64,000 nt of DNA from Umbelopsis ramanniana AG (lineage: Eukaryota; Mucoromycota; Umbelopsidomycetes; Umbelopsidales; Umbelopsidaceae). The notes under the pieces were generated by a model. It searched no databases and was not told the origin of the DNA. It saw only the letters and a list, made by a program, of their open reading frames with translations. Shown here piece after piece: positions 22,805-33,847 of the stretch. Numbering within the stretch: the first letter of the stretch is position 1; each line of letters opens with the position of its first letter. The translations under genes and the position numbers were made by a program. The stretch covers positions 124,001-188,000 of the forward strand of contig NW_026252092.1 in assembly GCF_025399195.1 (NCBI RefSeq), written 5' to 3'.

Positions 22805-23503
22805 ACTGATAGAAAAAAAAAGAAAAGAAAATTTGGGTTGCACTACATCAGAGGTAAATGTGGTGGTGCTAACGAAAGATGGAGACATGTTGCCGGCATA
22901 TGGTTAAACAAGCTATTGATGAGCTGGCAAGTATCTAGTTTTTGCTGGATCAAAGTGAAATGGATTTAGTACATTCTAGAGCTATGCGTGACGGAAGTGA
23001 ACGGCAGGGTGTTGATCTGAATGAAATAGCGTCAGTATTCTAGTGCCGTCCCCTTTCTTGCCAGGGGTATGTCATTTCTCATCGGGAAAGGTAGCTGCTG
23101 CACCTAAGTCTTTGGTATATGATTGCTTTAGTTTATTATATGCTAAAAACACCTCCTGCGTACTATGTAGAAGCAGCATTATGGCGACCGTGATGATGTA
23201 AGATTTCCTTGCCCCGCCCCCTTGCGATGTGAAGGCCCTTACAGATGATCACAGTTGAAAATGAAGCCGATAAGTCTAACAGACCGGTCGTGACCGCGGC
23301 CATGATACGTACATTCCAAAGACAGAACAATCAAAAGACGACTATAAGATTTAAGTAATAATAAAAACAAAGATAATTAATCACTCATCACAACACATTT
23401 ATATTTTTGTACATTTGAAAAATCAGTCAAAGACTAAACTAAGCTGAAAGAATACCGCTAATTACTTCAGTCATTTGCTTTTTTCGTCTGACAGACGCAT
23501 CTG
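22805..23503. other. Convergent 3' flanks of PCC1 and the bHLH gene
   Basis: About 0.7 kb with short frames only. Nothing recognised. Confidence 0.5.
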
Positions 23504-25258
23504 TCACCGTTTGGACATGGTAGATTCCAGATCATTGATTTTGTCATCCCGTTCTCGAAGCTCGCCCTTGAGTTTAACAATATACTCATACGAATACTGT
23601 AACAATAACACTTTGGACATGGGCTGTTTGGCTCCGGAAGTGCCAGATCCAACTGAGCCTTCATCATCAGGAGATTTATCAGAGTCTCCAGTACCCTGGG
23701 CCTCACTATGGTCGGCATTGTCTCTCTCTGTCTTGGGGGTATGCGCCTTTTTGGAGTCTTCGGTCTTTCGTTCTCTCGATTGTTCTCTTTCTTCTTGCAT
23801 GTGTTCCAGTGTGTCAAAATAGCCATCCTCTAATTCAACTCGAAGTCGATCAAACCATTCTTTAAGGTTATCTCGTCTCTTTTGTTCAGCTGCTTTGTGG
23901 GCTGATCTTCTGATTTCGATACCACTGTGAATGCCAGGTGAAAAGCTAATGCCAAGGGCAGCCGTTTTGCCTTCTCGCAGGTTTTGATAATTGGATTTGG
24001 CAGCCAGGATTCGAGCGGCTTCTTCATTGGACGCGGTCCCAAATGTGGGGGTCATGGTAGGACTCGTCAAGAGAGGCTTTAGTGTTCGTGGTGACGCGGA
24101 TATAGAATTCAGACGTGGCTTTAGACTGGGTGGTGTGGAATGCAACTGGCGGATACCAGAGGATGAAACGGTCGGTTGAAGGGATGGTGAGGGCATTTGC
24201 GGAGGTAACATCCCAGAGACTGGTGCGATCGGTGTCTTGGACCCTGTTCGCTTTTTGTTTTTCTTTCCACTGGCTGCGCGCGAGGTGGGTGAAATTGACA
24301 TTTTCATAAGGGAAGCTGGTGTAGCTGGCGACATACGTTGTTGTGATTCCTGATGCATATTGGTTGGATCTATGCGTGGTGATTTGGTCGCAGTCGAAAA
24401 GGTATTCACCATGGACTGATTGGTTTCTGTTGGGACGGGAGATTGTGCTTGACTGGTGCTTACGTTTGGACTAGGTCGCTTTCTAGGATTATTATATACT
24501 GGAGTGGTCGGTTGCTTGCTCTTTAGCTTCCAAAGCTGCTCTTCCAAAGCCATCTTAGCTTCCTCTAATCGCTGGTAATGTTCCTGCATGGATTCATTGG
24601 ATATTGTCATATATTCCTGAACTTGATCGGGTTGTCTCATGGCATTTGTCGCGTCAGTCTGGGGCATCATTGCGGGAGACGCCAACGGAGAAAAGTGTGT
24701 CTCTCGACTCATCATATGGGTAGTTTCGGATTGTTGACCACCGTGAAACGACGGTGTCATAGCTGGTGACATGAGGGGCGTAAGCATATCCTGAGAATGC
24801 AAAGAAGTGGGAGAAGAAAAAAAAAAGCAGGTTAGTTTTCCCGAGTATAACTTTCAGTTGTTTATGGAGATAAAATCAATTTTTTTTGTTTCACGTACCT
24901 CCTTGTTTGCATACGTATCTCTTGCTGGCGTTGCGGTGGATGTTGTCTTTTGCATATCATCGATTCGGGACGGTGTCGAAAAGTCGTTAATTGCTGTGGC
25001 GAGGCTTTGCTGGGCTGCGTCTCCTGAGCCACCTGCTGTATTGTAAGTGTAGTTGGGCATACCCGAGTTGGGTATCAAGGATGCATAGTTGTGAGCTGAA
25101 CCTTCAGCGAAAAGGTAGCTGATGTTATTGGATAAATCGAATAAGTCTGAAACATTCTGGTTCTCGTTATCAAGTGAACGATTATTATTTCCAGAAACTA
25201 GGTGGTTGACTTGACGGTGGTCGTCAGAGTGGTTCATATGGAGCGCCGGGTGATCCAT
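23504..25258 (-). CDS. bHLH transcription factor, PHO4/NUC-1-like
   Basis: Two exons (25258-24899, 24790-23504) give 548 residues. The bHLH lies at the C-terminus (about 415-545): basic region and helix 1 with S-A-H-K-A-A-E-Q-K-R-R-D-N-L-K, a loop of about 70 charged residues, and helix 2 Q-P-M-S-K-V-L-L-L-Q-Y-S-Y-E-Y-I-V-K-L. The H-x3-E-x3-R pattern in the basic region is the class-B code for CACGTG. Upstream are repeated S-P-A-M-T-P / S-P-A-M-M-P motifs and a Ser/Pro/Thr-rich region, like Neurospora NUC-1 and related phosphate regulators. The block G-K-T-A-A-L-G-I-S-F-S-P just before the basic region also matches that group. The divergent neighbour is a VTC gene, a classical PHO target. The assignment to phosphate control is inference. 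Confidence 0.87.
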
Positions 25259-26265
25259 TGCTACGGGGCTAGGAATAACCCTATGGTTGATGATGAACCA
25301 AGGGTGAAAGGAAAGAGGATGAAAATGGAGGGAAAAAAAAGGTTAAGAAGCAAGAAAATCGAGGGAGTACACAATCAATTATATTTATTTTGGGCTACTT
25401 TCGCCCATTGTGAGCTCAACGGTAACTTCCCCTAAGGCACATCAGCCATTCAACACACACATACGTTGGCAATCTTTGTAAACTCAGCCAATCATGTCCC
25501 CAGATTGTTAGAACGTGCAAAAGGTCATTTCTACCTATCCATAAACTCCGAACCTTCATCCTAGACAGCATCATAGTTATGCCTGTTTTCATCTATAAAC
25601 CTTAGCTGACCTGATAATATGAAAGCGATATACCTCACCAAGCTCTCTTCATTCCGGTTCAACAGGACTTTTCATCATACACTGACTGTAAAAGCATTTC
25701 CCATTATCAATGGCCATGCAGATACGACCAGTTTTCAATTCTTGTTGAGCGAACAGCACGTTTACAGAGAGCTGTCGACATTGAAATAAGGGACATCGCG
25801 CCGTGCCTGCATCAGTGCTATGTGGTAGATGTGTTGCCAGCTGAGAAACAAAGTGGAAAGATTTACGTTCATAGTCAGCTTCAATTCTTTGGCCACTCTC
25901 ATCCTGTCAATCTAAGTTACCGACCACACGTGCTGGCCGAATTAAAATGCCGATAAGCATCGTCCGCCAACCTCTATTCAGTAAAAATAAAAGAAAATAC
26001 GATGACAAACATGCATATCAAAACAACGAATATGAGATATCTTCAAAGTAAATAGATACTAAACCGTTCATCAAATTGACTAAAATCGTACGAACTAATG
26101 ATCAAAACCGGCCATGACAGCCAAAAAGATTTTCTCTTCTGCGAAACAAAAAAGATCAAATCGTTGACCGCCATTTTTTTTCTCTTTTTTTCTACATACG
26201 ACCGCTGTGTCTGGTCTCAGCGTTCCAGTTTCTTTTCTCCTTTTCCTTCATTATCTTAAGCCCCT
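25259..26265. promoter_or_regulatory. Shared bHLH / VTC promoter with E-box and GCACGTT sites
   Basis: About 1 kb between divergent starts. It contains CACGTG at 25927-25932, GCACGTT on the plus strand at 25756-25762 (followed by T, as in the yeast PHO UAS GCACGTTT), and GCACGTT on the minus strand at 25512-25518. These are the high- and intermediate-affinity Pho4 sites of yeast. Chance alone would give about 0.12 GCACGTT and 0.25 CACGTG in an interval this long. Functional use is inferred. Confidence 0.55.
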
Positions 26266-28600
26266 ATGAAGTTTGGTCGTCAAATAGAAGAAGCTATTTA
26301 TCCGGAATGGCAGTTGTACTACATTTCGTACAGCTCGCTCAAGGCTGATCTCCGCATTGCCTCTAACAATGGCGTTTTCACGGAAAAGAATGAGACAGAC
26401 TTCGTCGAAAAGTTGGACAAGGATCTTGAAAAGGTAAAGCACAAGTTTCTCCAAAGTGCTTCATGCAAAGCAAACAATCTAATTTGATGATGATGATAGG
26501 TCAATGCGTTCCACCAGGTTCAGCTAACCAATATCCAAAGCCGTATCGAAACATGCTCTCAAGCAATTGAAAGTCTGATCCCTAGCGAGAATTCGGAGGC
26601 GGAAATGACTGAGCTTCAAGAAGAAATCAATCAGATTGCCGACGACATCAACCGATTGGCTCGATTTTCAAAGATCAATTATACTGCCATTATCAAGCTT
26701 GTCAAGAAGCACGATCGTCATACGCCTTATGTTTTGCGCCCTCTATTTATGGTTCGCATCAAGCAATGCAATTTTTGGCGCCAAAATTACGATTCCCTTC
26801 TTTTGCACTTGTCTCAATTGTTTAACAAGATCCGTAATGGAACTGTCACCATGTCCTTCCAACCTGTTAGCTATATTGCCAACGCAATGATTCCTGGAGG
26901 CCAGGACGAAGGAAAATCCACTGTTGTGTTGCGTTACTTTGTTCATTTTGATGATATCCTGGAGCTAAAGACACAAATCTTGCGCCATCTCCCCGTATTG
27001 GTGTACAACAACTCTACTACCAAGGGCGAGGACATTGACCCCCCTATTTCTTCGCTTTACTTTGATAACAGCGAATTGGACACTTACTCTGGTAGAGTTG
27101 AGAACGCCCCAGGCTCTCAAATGTTGCGTTTGAGATGGTACGGATCCGCCGAAGAAAACCCTGAAATCATCTTCGAAAGGCGTACTCTGCAAAGTGATGC
27201 TGTATCGGAAAAGAGTGAGAAGTTTGTCATCAAGGACAAGTACATTGACGGATTCATCAAAGGAGATGAGACATTTATTGTCAAGACGGCCAAGAAGATT
27301 CGCTCAAACCCAGGCAAGACTGAAGAGGATGCTGTAGCTTTTGAAAAGTTGGCGCACGAGTTTCAAGCCGACATACTTGATCGCAAGTTGGCCCCTGGTA
27401 AGTGATCTGTTTTTCTCTCTTATGACAGTGGGATTTACCATGTTTATTAATCGTACTCGGCTTGCTTTCGTCTACTTTTTTTTGGATGCAGTCCTAAGAA
27501 GTAATTATAGAAGAACTGCTTTCCAAGTGCCCGGTGACCGATCTGTCCGTGTGTCTTTGGACACAGATATCTGCTTCATTCGTGAAGACTCTCAGCTGTT
27601 CAGCAATGATCAAAAGGTTCGCAGAGGTGAAGGACAGTGGCATCGTCCCGATGTTGATGTCAACTATCCCTTCAACAACGTTACCGACAACCAAGAGATC
27701 AATCACTTCCCATATGCTCAGCTGGAAATCAAGGTGGAACTGCCCTCTCCAGATGCTAAGTTACCCAGCTGGGTGCAGCACATCTCCGAAAGCGATCTTG
27801 TTGAAGAGGCACACAATTTCACAAAGTTTGTGCACGGTATTTCTGTTATTTTCGATCAACGTGTTGCTCTCCTTCCCTTCTGGTTGGCTTATGTTGACAC
27901 CGATGTCAACAATCTCCCTATGCTTATGTCGCAAGGAGCTATTCCCAAGAGCGATAAAGGCAAACAAAAGGATATGAGTCGCAACGCCGACCAAGGATAC
28001 TTGAGCGTTGGAGGCTCACCCGTTCATGAGCGCAGTTCCCTGTTGCCCGATGGGTCGGACGCTTCGTCCAACACTGCTTACTCTGGCGAGGAGTTAGAAA
28101 CAACCTTGACCCCCCTTAATGCCATGACCAAAGCTTTCTTTGATAAGATTAGCCACTTCTTCAGTGAGATCGATGGTAGCATCAAAGGACCTGCCAGAAT
28201 CGTTAGAGAGCCTGTTATTCTCCCCCCAGGTGTTAAGGTACCCGCCAAAGTCATTACTCCTCTGCGAGTAGAACCCAAGGTGTACTTTGCCAACGAGCGT
28301 ACTTATTTCTCTTGGATGTCATTTGCCACCCTTCTCGCCACTTTCTCCATTGCTCTTTTCAATGCTGGAGACACTATTGGTCGTATCAGTGGTGTTGTCT
28401 ACACCCTTGTTTCCTTGTCTACCTTCCTGTACGGTATGGGCTTATACTACAGACGTCGCGAGCTTATCAATGCCCGTGTCGCTGGTCCTTTCGATGATAT
28501 GTCTGGTCCTACCGCTATTTGCGTCGCTCTTCTTTTCGCTGTAGGTTTGAACACCTACCTCAAGTTAACCGGTACTGTCCCTGTTTTCTTTTTCGTTTAA
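26266..28600 (+). CDS. VTC complex polyphosphate polymerase subunit (VTC4-like)
   Basis: Three exons (26266-26433, 26500-27397, 27492-28600) give 724 residues (yeast Vtc4 721). Order: an SPX domain (1 to about 150, M-K-F-G-R-Q-I at the start and K-L-V-K-K-H-D-R-H with the inositol-pyrophosphate-binding lysines), a triphosphate-tunnel domain (about 190-490, with L-R-L-R-W-Y-G, F-E-R-R-T, G-D-R-S-V-R-V-S-L-D-T and L-E-I-K-V-E), and three C-terminal membrane helices (about 628-645, 652-674, 693-714). VTC makes polyphosphate from ATP and moves it into the vacuole. Compared with the yeast Vtc4 tunnel as I recall it, the Lys in E-R-K-T is Arg here and the first Lys of P-K-F-S-K-F is Asn. The paralogue (catalytic VTC4 or accessory VTC2/3) is therefore open, though length fits VTC4. 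Confidence 0.9.
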
Positions 28601-29194
28601 AGCCATTGGTCTTCCAGACGCTCTTCATCTGTTAAGCTCTGAGTTTCGTCATCTTTCCAACTCATATTGTCAACAATCCATTTTTCTTTTTAACCTGCAT
28701 TTTTTCCTCTTTACATCACTTTCTGTAGCACGATTTCACTCATTCACGTGAACGGCTTTGCCTTCGAAATATAGACACTCATTGTCCTATAATAAACCAT
28801 CATTATAATCAGTTACCAGACGAATTGGTTGGGGATGAATGAGGGGATTTTTGATTTAGTATGTAAGGAATTTCACCATTTACAAGTACAAGTCTTTTCA
28901 AGGTAGGTAGAGCAACGAAATGAAAGAGCAACGAAAGAAAAAAGAAGACCGAGAGAGAAATAAAAAAAGTGGGGTGAATGAAAACATCACCAAAATACCA
29001 AAGCACAGAACAAAATTGCACAGAAGGAGGGAAGAATAAAATTACACGACATTGATTCTTTAGCGGTTGTTTCACGCCAGGTGCACGATGTCATTGAGGA
29101 GAATATATAGACAAAGGGGGATGGGATGAGTGTTTTTTTGGGGAACTAAATAAAAAAGGGTGGTGGGTTGCTTCTGGAGAGGAGGACGAAATAA
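28601..29194. other. Convergent 3' flanks of VTC and CSL genes
   Basis: About 0.6 kb. It contains a CACGTG at about 28749 just past the VTC stop and otherwise A/T-rich sequence without a gene. Confidence 0.5.
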
Positions 29195-32100
29195 TTAAAA
29201 GACGTAAATCTTGCCGGTACGATAGACCACACCATCGCCACGAACAAGAAGGATAGGGACCTTCTTTCGTGGTTGGTCAACAAAGCCAATTTGCGAATCC
29301 GTCGTCTTTCCAGAAGAATCGGTTCGAAGTTGTCGATGGTGGTAGTCCGAAAGTCCCACGCTGTCGTGGAATTCTTGACTGTCAGGGACCGAGCAGGTGA
29401 GAATCTCCCTGCAGCGATACTCGGTACGAGATGCCTTGACATCACCAAACCACACAGTTAGGTCGCGCGTGAAGTTTTCGCCATAGATAGTCAAGCTACC
29501 CATATCGCCATTCATCACACGTTGCTGTTGAGGAGCAAGGCTGGTAGAGAAATGCGAAATGGATGGGAACGGAGTGACGGGCGATGCGACTTCACTGTTG
29601 TGTTGTGATGAGAAAGGTGAAGTGGATTGCGGAGTCCAAAAGGTGTAAGTTGCACAATCTAGACGAGAGCCAAGGAAAAAGAATCAGTGTCTGCATTTTC
29701 ACTTCCGGTGGTGTTTTTTTTTTACCAAAAGTACTTACCAGTGCCAACAATGGTCCATACAGCAGCATCCGTAACGTCCTCTGACCAAAAAGCGCCGTTC
29801 TGACTAGGTCCAGCACCACCGCTTGCAGTGCTACTGACACTGCCACGACGTCCACTTGGGCTCATGTCGTCGGAGCTACCACTGAAATTGGCGACATCGT
29901 TAAGACTGTTCACACGTCGTCGTCCCTTGTTGGCCAAAGTCGACACACGGCTTCCAGGAGGTGCAGTGGAAACATTTTTGCCAGAAGTGTCGCAGGAGAC
30001 GCGACGCTTGCGCACAGCACGACCATTCTCCTGTGAAGTTACACTGGATGCATCGGTAGGGCTGCCAAACGAAATACCAAACATTTGCTGGGCATCGGTC
30101 CAAGATGCCGCCATACCGGGCATAGGGATAGGAGACGAGCTGGCTTCGCTCATCATAGCCATCGCACTGGCTAACGGTTGACGAGGCTCGGTGGTTTTGT
30201 GCATACCGACAATATCATTCAAGCATGCTAAATAGGTGATGGGTTGTGTTGCGTGAGGCATATTAGGGTGTTGGTGGCTGCGCATATCCACAGGGCAATT
30301 AGCGTTGGAAGGATCTTGAATGATTTGAAGGGCAATCTTGTGAAGTTGTGATACTGGATCGCCCAATGCCTCATCCGCGTATTCTCCTCCAGCCATGAAG
30401 CCAACACCATTGGGTCCAGGACCACCGTCACTTACACGAGCGCCACCTACAACGGTAGAAGCCTTGTCCACCTTTCGAATAACCATAACTGGTGAAACAA
30501 GTCCAGTCGATAGACACTGTAAGACAACAGGTTGATTATAGTGGATAGGGATAGGGTTGCCGGAAGGATTTCGAAGAGCGATGGCGGGTGGAGGAGGAAA
30601 AGTGGAAGGCTCTTCATTATGGTTGGATTCTCCAGTACGAGTAGTGTCGACCACCCAGATTACAAACGGGTCCCATGAGCTAGTTCTCGCGACAAAACAG
30701 GTTCCATTACCAGCGGCAGCTCCATTTGGAGGTGCTTGGTTATGGTCAGCTCCAGGCCAATCTGATGATGTCTGTGCGAACATCACAGGGGTACCATTGG
30801 TGGTGGAAACACCCAAGTATTTCGTAGAAACAGTTTGCGAACGGATTCTGTTGAATAGCGAGATAGTTGTGCCGTGATGTATACACACTGTAAGAGAGAG
30901 AGCCACCCCAAAGGAGTACACGTGATTGATGAGAACCTCGATGACTAAGGGTACTAACGCGCAAAAACCACCGAACCCTATTTTTGAAAAACTTAAAGCT
31001 TTGACTTACGTTCCATATTTTTAACGCTCTGACGTTTCTTGCTAGGCTTACTGATGACCTTGATGCCCTTGCTAGCCAAAGTTCCCAAGTTAAAGCCATT
31101 AGCCAGTTGAATTTTGACGAGGCATTCTACACGTTTTCGCTTTTCATCAGCATCATTAATATACAGCTGCTTGGAAACACATTTTCCAGACACCACAGGG
31201 TCACTCGGAGTGGTAATGACCGATGAACTATCCATGACGGAACCGTTGGGAGCGTGCCATTCTAAATTTCCCTTGTGGCTAGTGGATTCGCCCGAGATGC
31301 AAACCGTCATACTAGGAGCACTGACGGTCACGGATGGCGGGGACTCTGGACCACTATCTTTATCGGACATTTGTTGTGTCCACCAGCTGCCACCGATCAA
31401 ATGCGTTGTAGGAGGTGGGCAAAGAAAGCTAATATTGAAAGGCAATAATACAGCATTTAGTGTCATATTTTGACCTGGACCTTTTTTTTTTTTTGGTAAT
31501 AAACCTCTTCGCAGGTATTATAACAAAGTCCTCTCACACATAGAAAATTATTATTTTTTTGGTTGGCTTACCGTTTCTCAGTTCCATAGCTCTTTTGGGC
31601 CACTTTGCTCGTCAGAATAACCACAGTTCGCTCGCCAGAAGCCGCTGGGTTGGGAGATTGAAGATAGTGACGAATCAAAGGTCGAAGCAGGGCAACATTA
31701 GCACTCTGAAGCAAACGAGCTGATACGATGCCATTCTTTGATTTAAGTGGATCATCCAATCCATTAGGCTGCAGGTAGCCAGCAAAGTCCGCTTGATTCA
31801 AGAGCATATCTTCGTCGTCTTCTTCGGGAATAGTCGGATGTTGAAAAGTCGGTCCGTCGTGAAAGGCTTGCTGATAAGCTTGTTGGTGTTGTTGCTGTTG
31901 ATGAAGCATTGGTGTGATTGGCGGAGATGGAGAAGAAGATGTATTTGATAGGGAAGAAGAATGCGTAGGAGAAGCTGGAGGAGAAATTTGTTGCAGTCTG
32001 GACATTTTTCGTCCTCCATTCCCAAAATCCATGGTAGCAGCAAAACCCATATCATTAGCACCACCAATATGTTGTTGCTGCAAGTTACTTGCTAAAGACG

Positions 32101-33013
32101 ACGTTGAGGAACGGCTAGTAGAGCCACGATGCAGTGATTGTGAGACAGGCTGTTGCTGATCTTGTTGCATGATAAGGTCAGAAAAGGAAGAAGCGGACTG
32201 TTGATAAAACGGGTTATCAGACGATAGAGCGGAAGGCGTTACGGTGTGATGGTTGTCAAACACGAAGTCTTCGCTTTCAGCCATGATATCATTCAACATA
32301 TTCTCTGGTGATGCATGCGCTAACATATCGTTGGGGTTCATGAATTGGATAGTATTGGAAGTGGGGGCCATACTGAAAGAAAAAACCGACTCATGAGTAT
32401 TGTGGGCTGCGGTGACACCATTGTCCCCTGCATTATCGTTTAAAGAATCCAAGAAAGCCGAGGTAAAAAAGGCCGGTGTGGATGGCGAAGGCATGGAGGC
32501 CGATGAAAAAGTGGCAAACTGAGGCGGCTGCTTGGAGGACATATCAATATGAAGGTTCATCTTGTCATCATTGGACGGATGACGATGAGCAGCAGAAGGC
32601 GGTGTAGGCAAATGATGTTGCTGCAAGTTCATATCAAACTTTGGAGGGTCTTGCTTCAGGTCAGATTGGAAAGAAAATTCGCCTACAGCAAGCGAGTGAC
32701 GGCGGTCGGGTATGGTTTCTGACTTGATAGGAAAATTAGACATGGCCATAGGGTCAAAGTGAGTATAGTTATTATTTCCATGCTCCAACCAGGCAAGCGT
32801 TTGATGAGGATGTTGCGTGATCTGAGGCGAGGTGGTGGGTGAGTTTGGACTCGAGTAAACAAATTCTGACCAAGGAGCAGCTTGCTGTGGAGGCGATGAC
32901 ATTGGGTACTCCATAGGATACTGCATATCCTGCTTTCTCTTTCGTGAAGCATCAGACACTGCTGAGGAGGATGATGACGAAGGAAAGGTCGAGTAAGTAG
33001 CGGTTTGGACCAT
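29195..33013 (-). CDS. CSL (RBP-J/Su(H)/LAG-1) family transcription factor
   Basis: Four exons (33013-31572, 31428-31010, 30887-29739, 29658-29195) give 1157 residues. The CSL core starts at about residue 481 and has its three parts: RHR-N (R-F-L-C-P-P-P, G-S-W-W, V-C-I-S-G-E-S-T-S-H-K-G-N, G-K-C-V-S-K-Q-L-Y-I-N-D-A-D-E-K-R-K), beta-trefoil (I-K-V-I-S-K-P-S-K-K-R-Q, C-I-H-H-G-T-T-I-S-L-F-N-R, then V-V-L-Q-C-L-S-T-G-L-V-S-P-V), and a C-terminal IPT part (W-T-I-V-G-T-D-C-A-T-Y-T-F-W, W-F-G-D-V-K). Long Ser/Pro/Gly inserts lie inside the trefoil and before the IPT. The first 480 residues are Gln/Ser/Pro-rich, probably disordered. Fission yeast Cbf11/Cbf12 control lipid metabolism, adhesion and cell cycle; fungi have no Notch. 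Splice phases rebuild the core precisely. Confidence 0.93.
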
Positions 33014-33847
33014 TCCGAGTTTTCAGAGAAAGATGGGCAGAGTGGGGGGGGGTGTGTGGAGAGGTTCTTTCGGGTTAAATGACAAGGAGATGGGGGGAGA
33101 GTTTGAGGAAAGAAAGTGGAGAGAGAGAGAGAGAGAGAAGCAAAGGCAGTCGAAAAAAAAAACGAAGCAAAAGGCAGCGTTTCCGAGTGAGGCTAGTAGC
33201 GCATCGGTCTGTCTTTGAATTCTCGCCCTTTTTGTGGAGGTAAACAGTTACACTCAATTTTGCGGCTTTTCCGGCCTTGGTAGCCAAAAAAATGCTAGAA
33301 TTTACTTTTTTCCTCTCCTTTCTCAAGTGATGGATGGTGACAACTTTTACTCCACATACCATGGGTTGGGGGGAGAGCAACGCATTCCAAATAACAATCT
33401 ACCAGAAAAACTAAAGTGGCCGGCCAAACAAACACTGCAACCCAACAAAAACTAGAAAGTGCGGGGTAAGCGGGGTTTATAATGGTTGGGACAGCTGATG
33501 TCGTCCTGCCAAACGGTTTGAACCCAACTGCAGAAACCCGATCCTTCGCGGGCCCTTGTGTCACTGTTCCTCCGGCTTTGCGGCAAGCCAGCCAACCTTT
33601 TACCCCACAACTTTCAAAGAGCTTTTTGGTGAAGTCACGTGTGACTTCATTTCCTCTGTGATGATCATCACCCTCGTACCACTCCCCAAAATGACAGTCG
33701 AGAAAAAATATTTCCACCCTTTCCAAAATCTTAAAAATTGGGAAAAAGACTGTGTCAGCATTATTTGACTGACCAAATTCAAGTCCATCGAATTTGATTC
33801 ACCCGTCTTTCCGGACGATAGACATCTCGAAAAAAACATTTTGCAAA
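33014..33847. promoter_or_regulatory. Divergent CSL / DCAF4-like promoter region
   Basis: About 0.83 kb between divergent starts. It holds a perfect 8-bp inverted repeat with a 2-bp spacer at 33631-33648 (GAAGTCAC-GT-GTGACTTC) that contains GTCACGTG, the CDE1/Cbf1-type E-box, about 200 bp before the DCAF4-like ATG. A GA-dinucleotide run lies in the CSL 5' leader side. Confidence 0.5.
33119..33138. repeat. (GA)n microsatellite
   Basis: About ten GA units in the CSL upstream region, in a wider purine-rich stretch (about 33040-33170). It reads as CT on the CSL coding strand, typical of pyrimidine-rich fungal 5' leaders. Confidence 0.8.

Noticed and set aside
23830-24309. Frames overlapping the bHLH gene on both strands
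   Set aside because: Shadows of a Ser/Pro-rich coding exon; the bHLH frame has the recognised domain.
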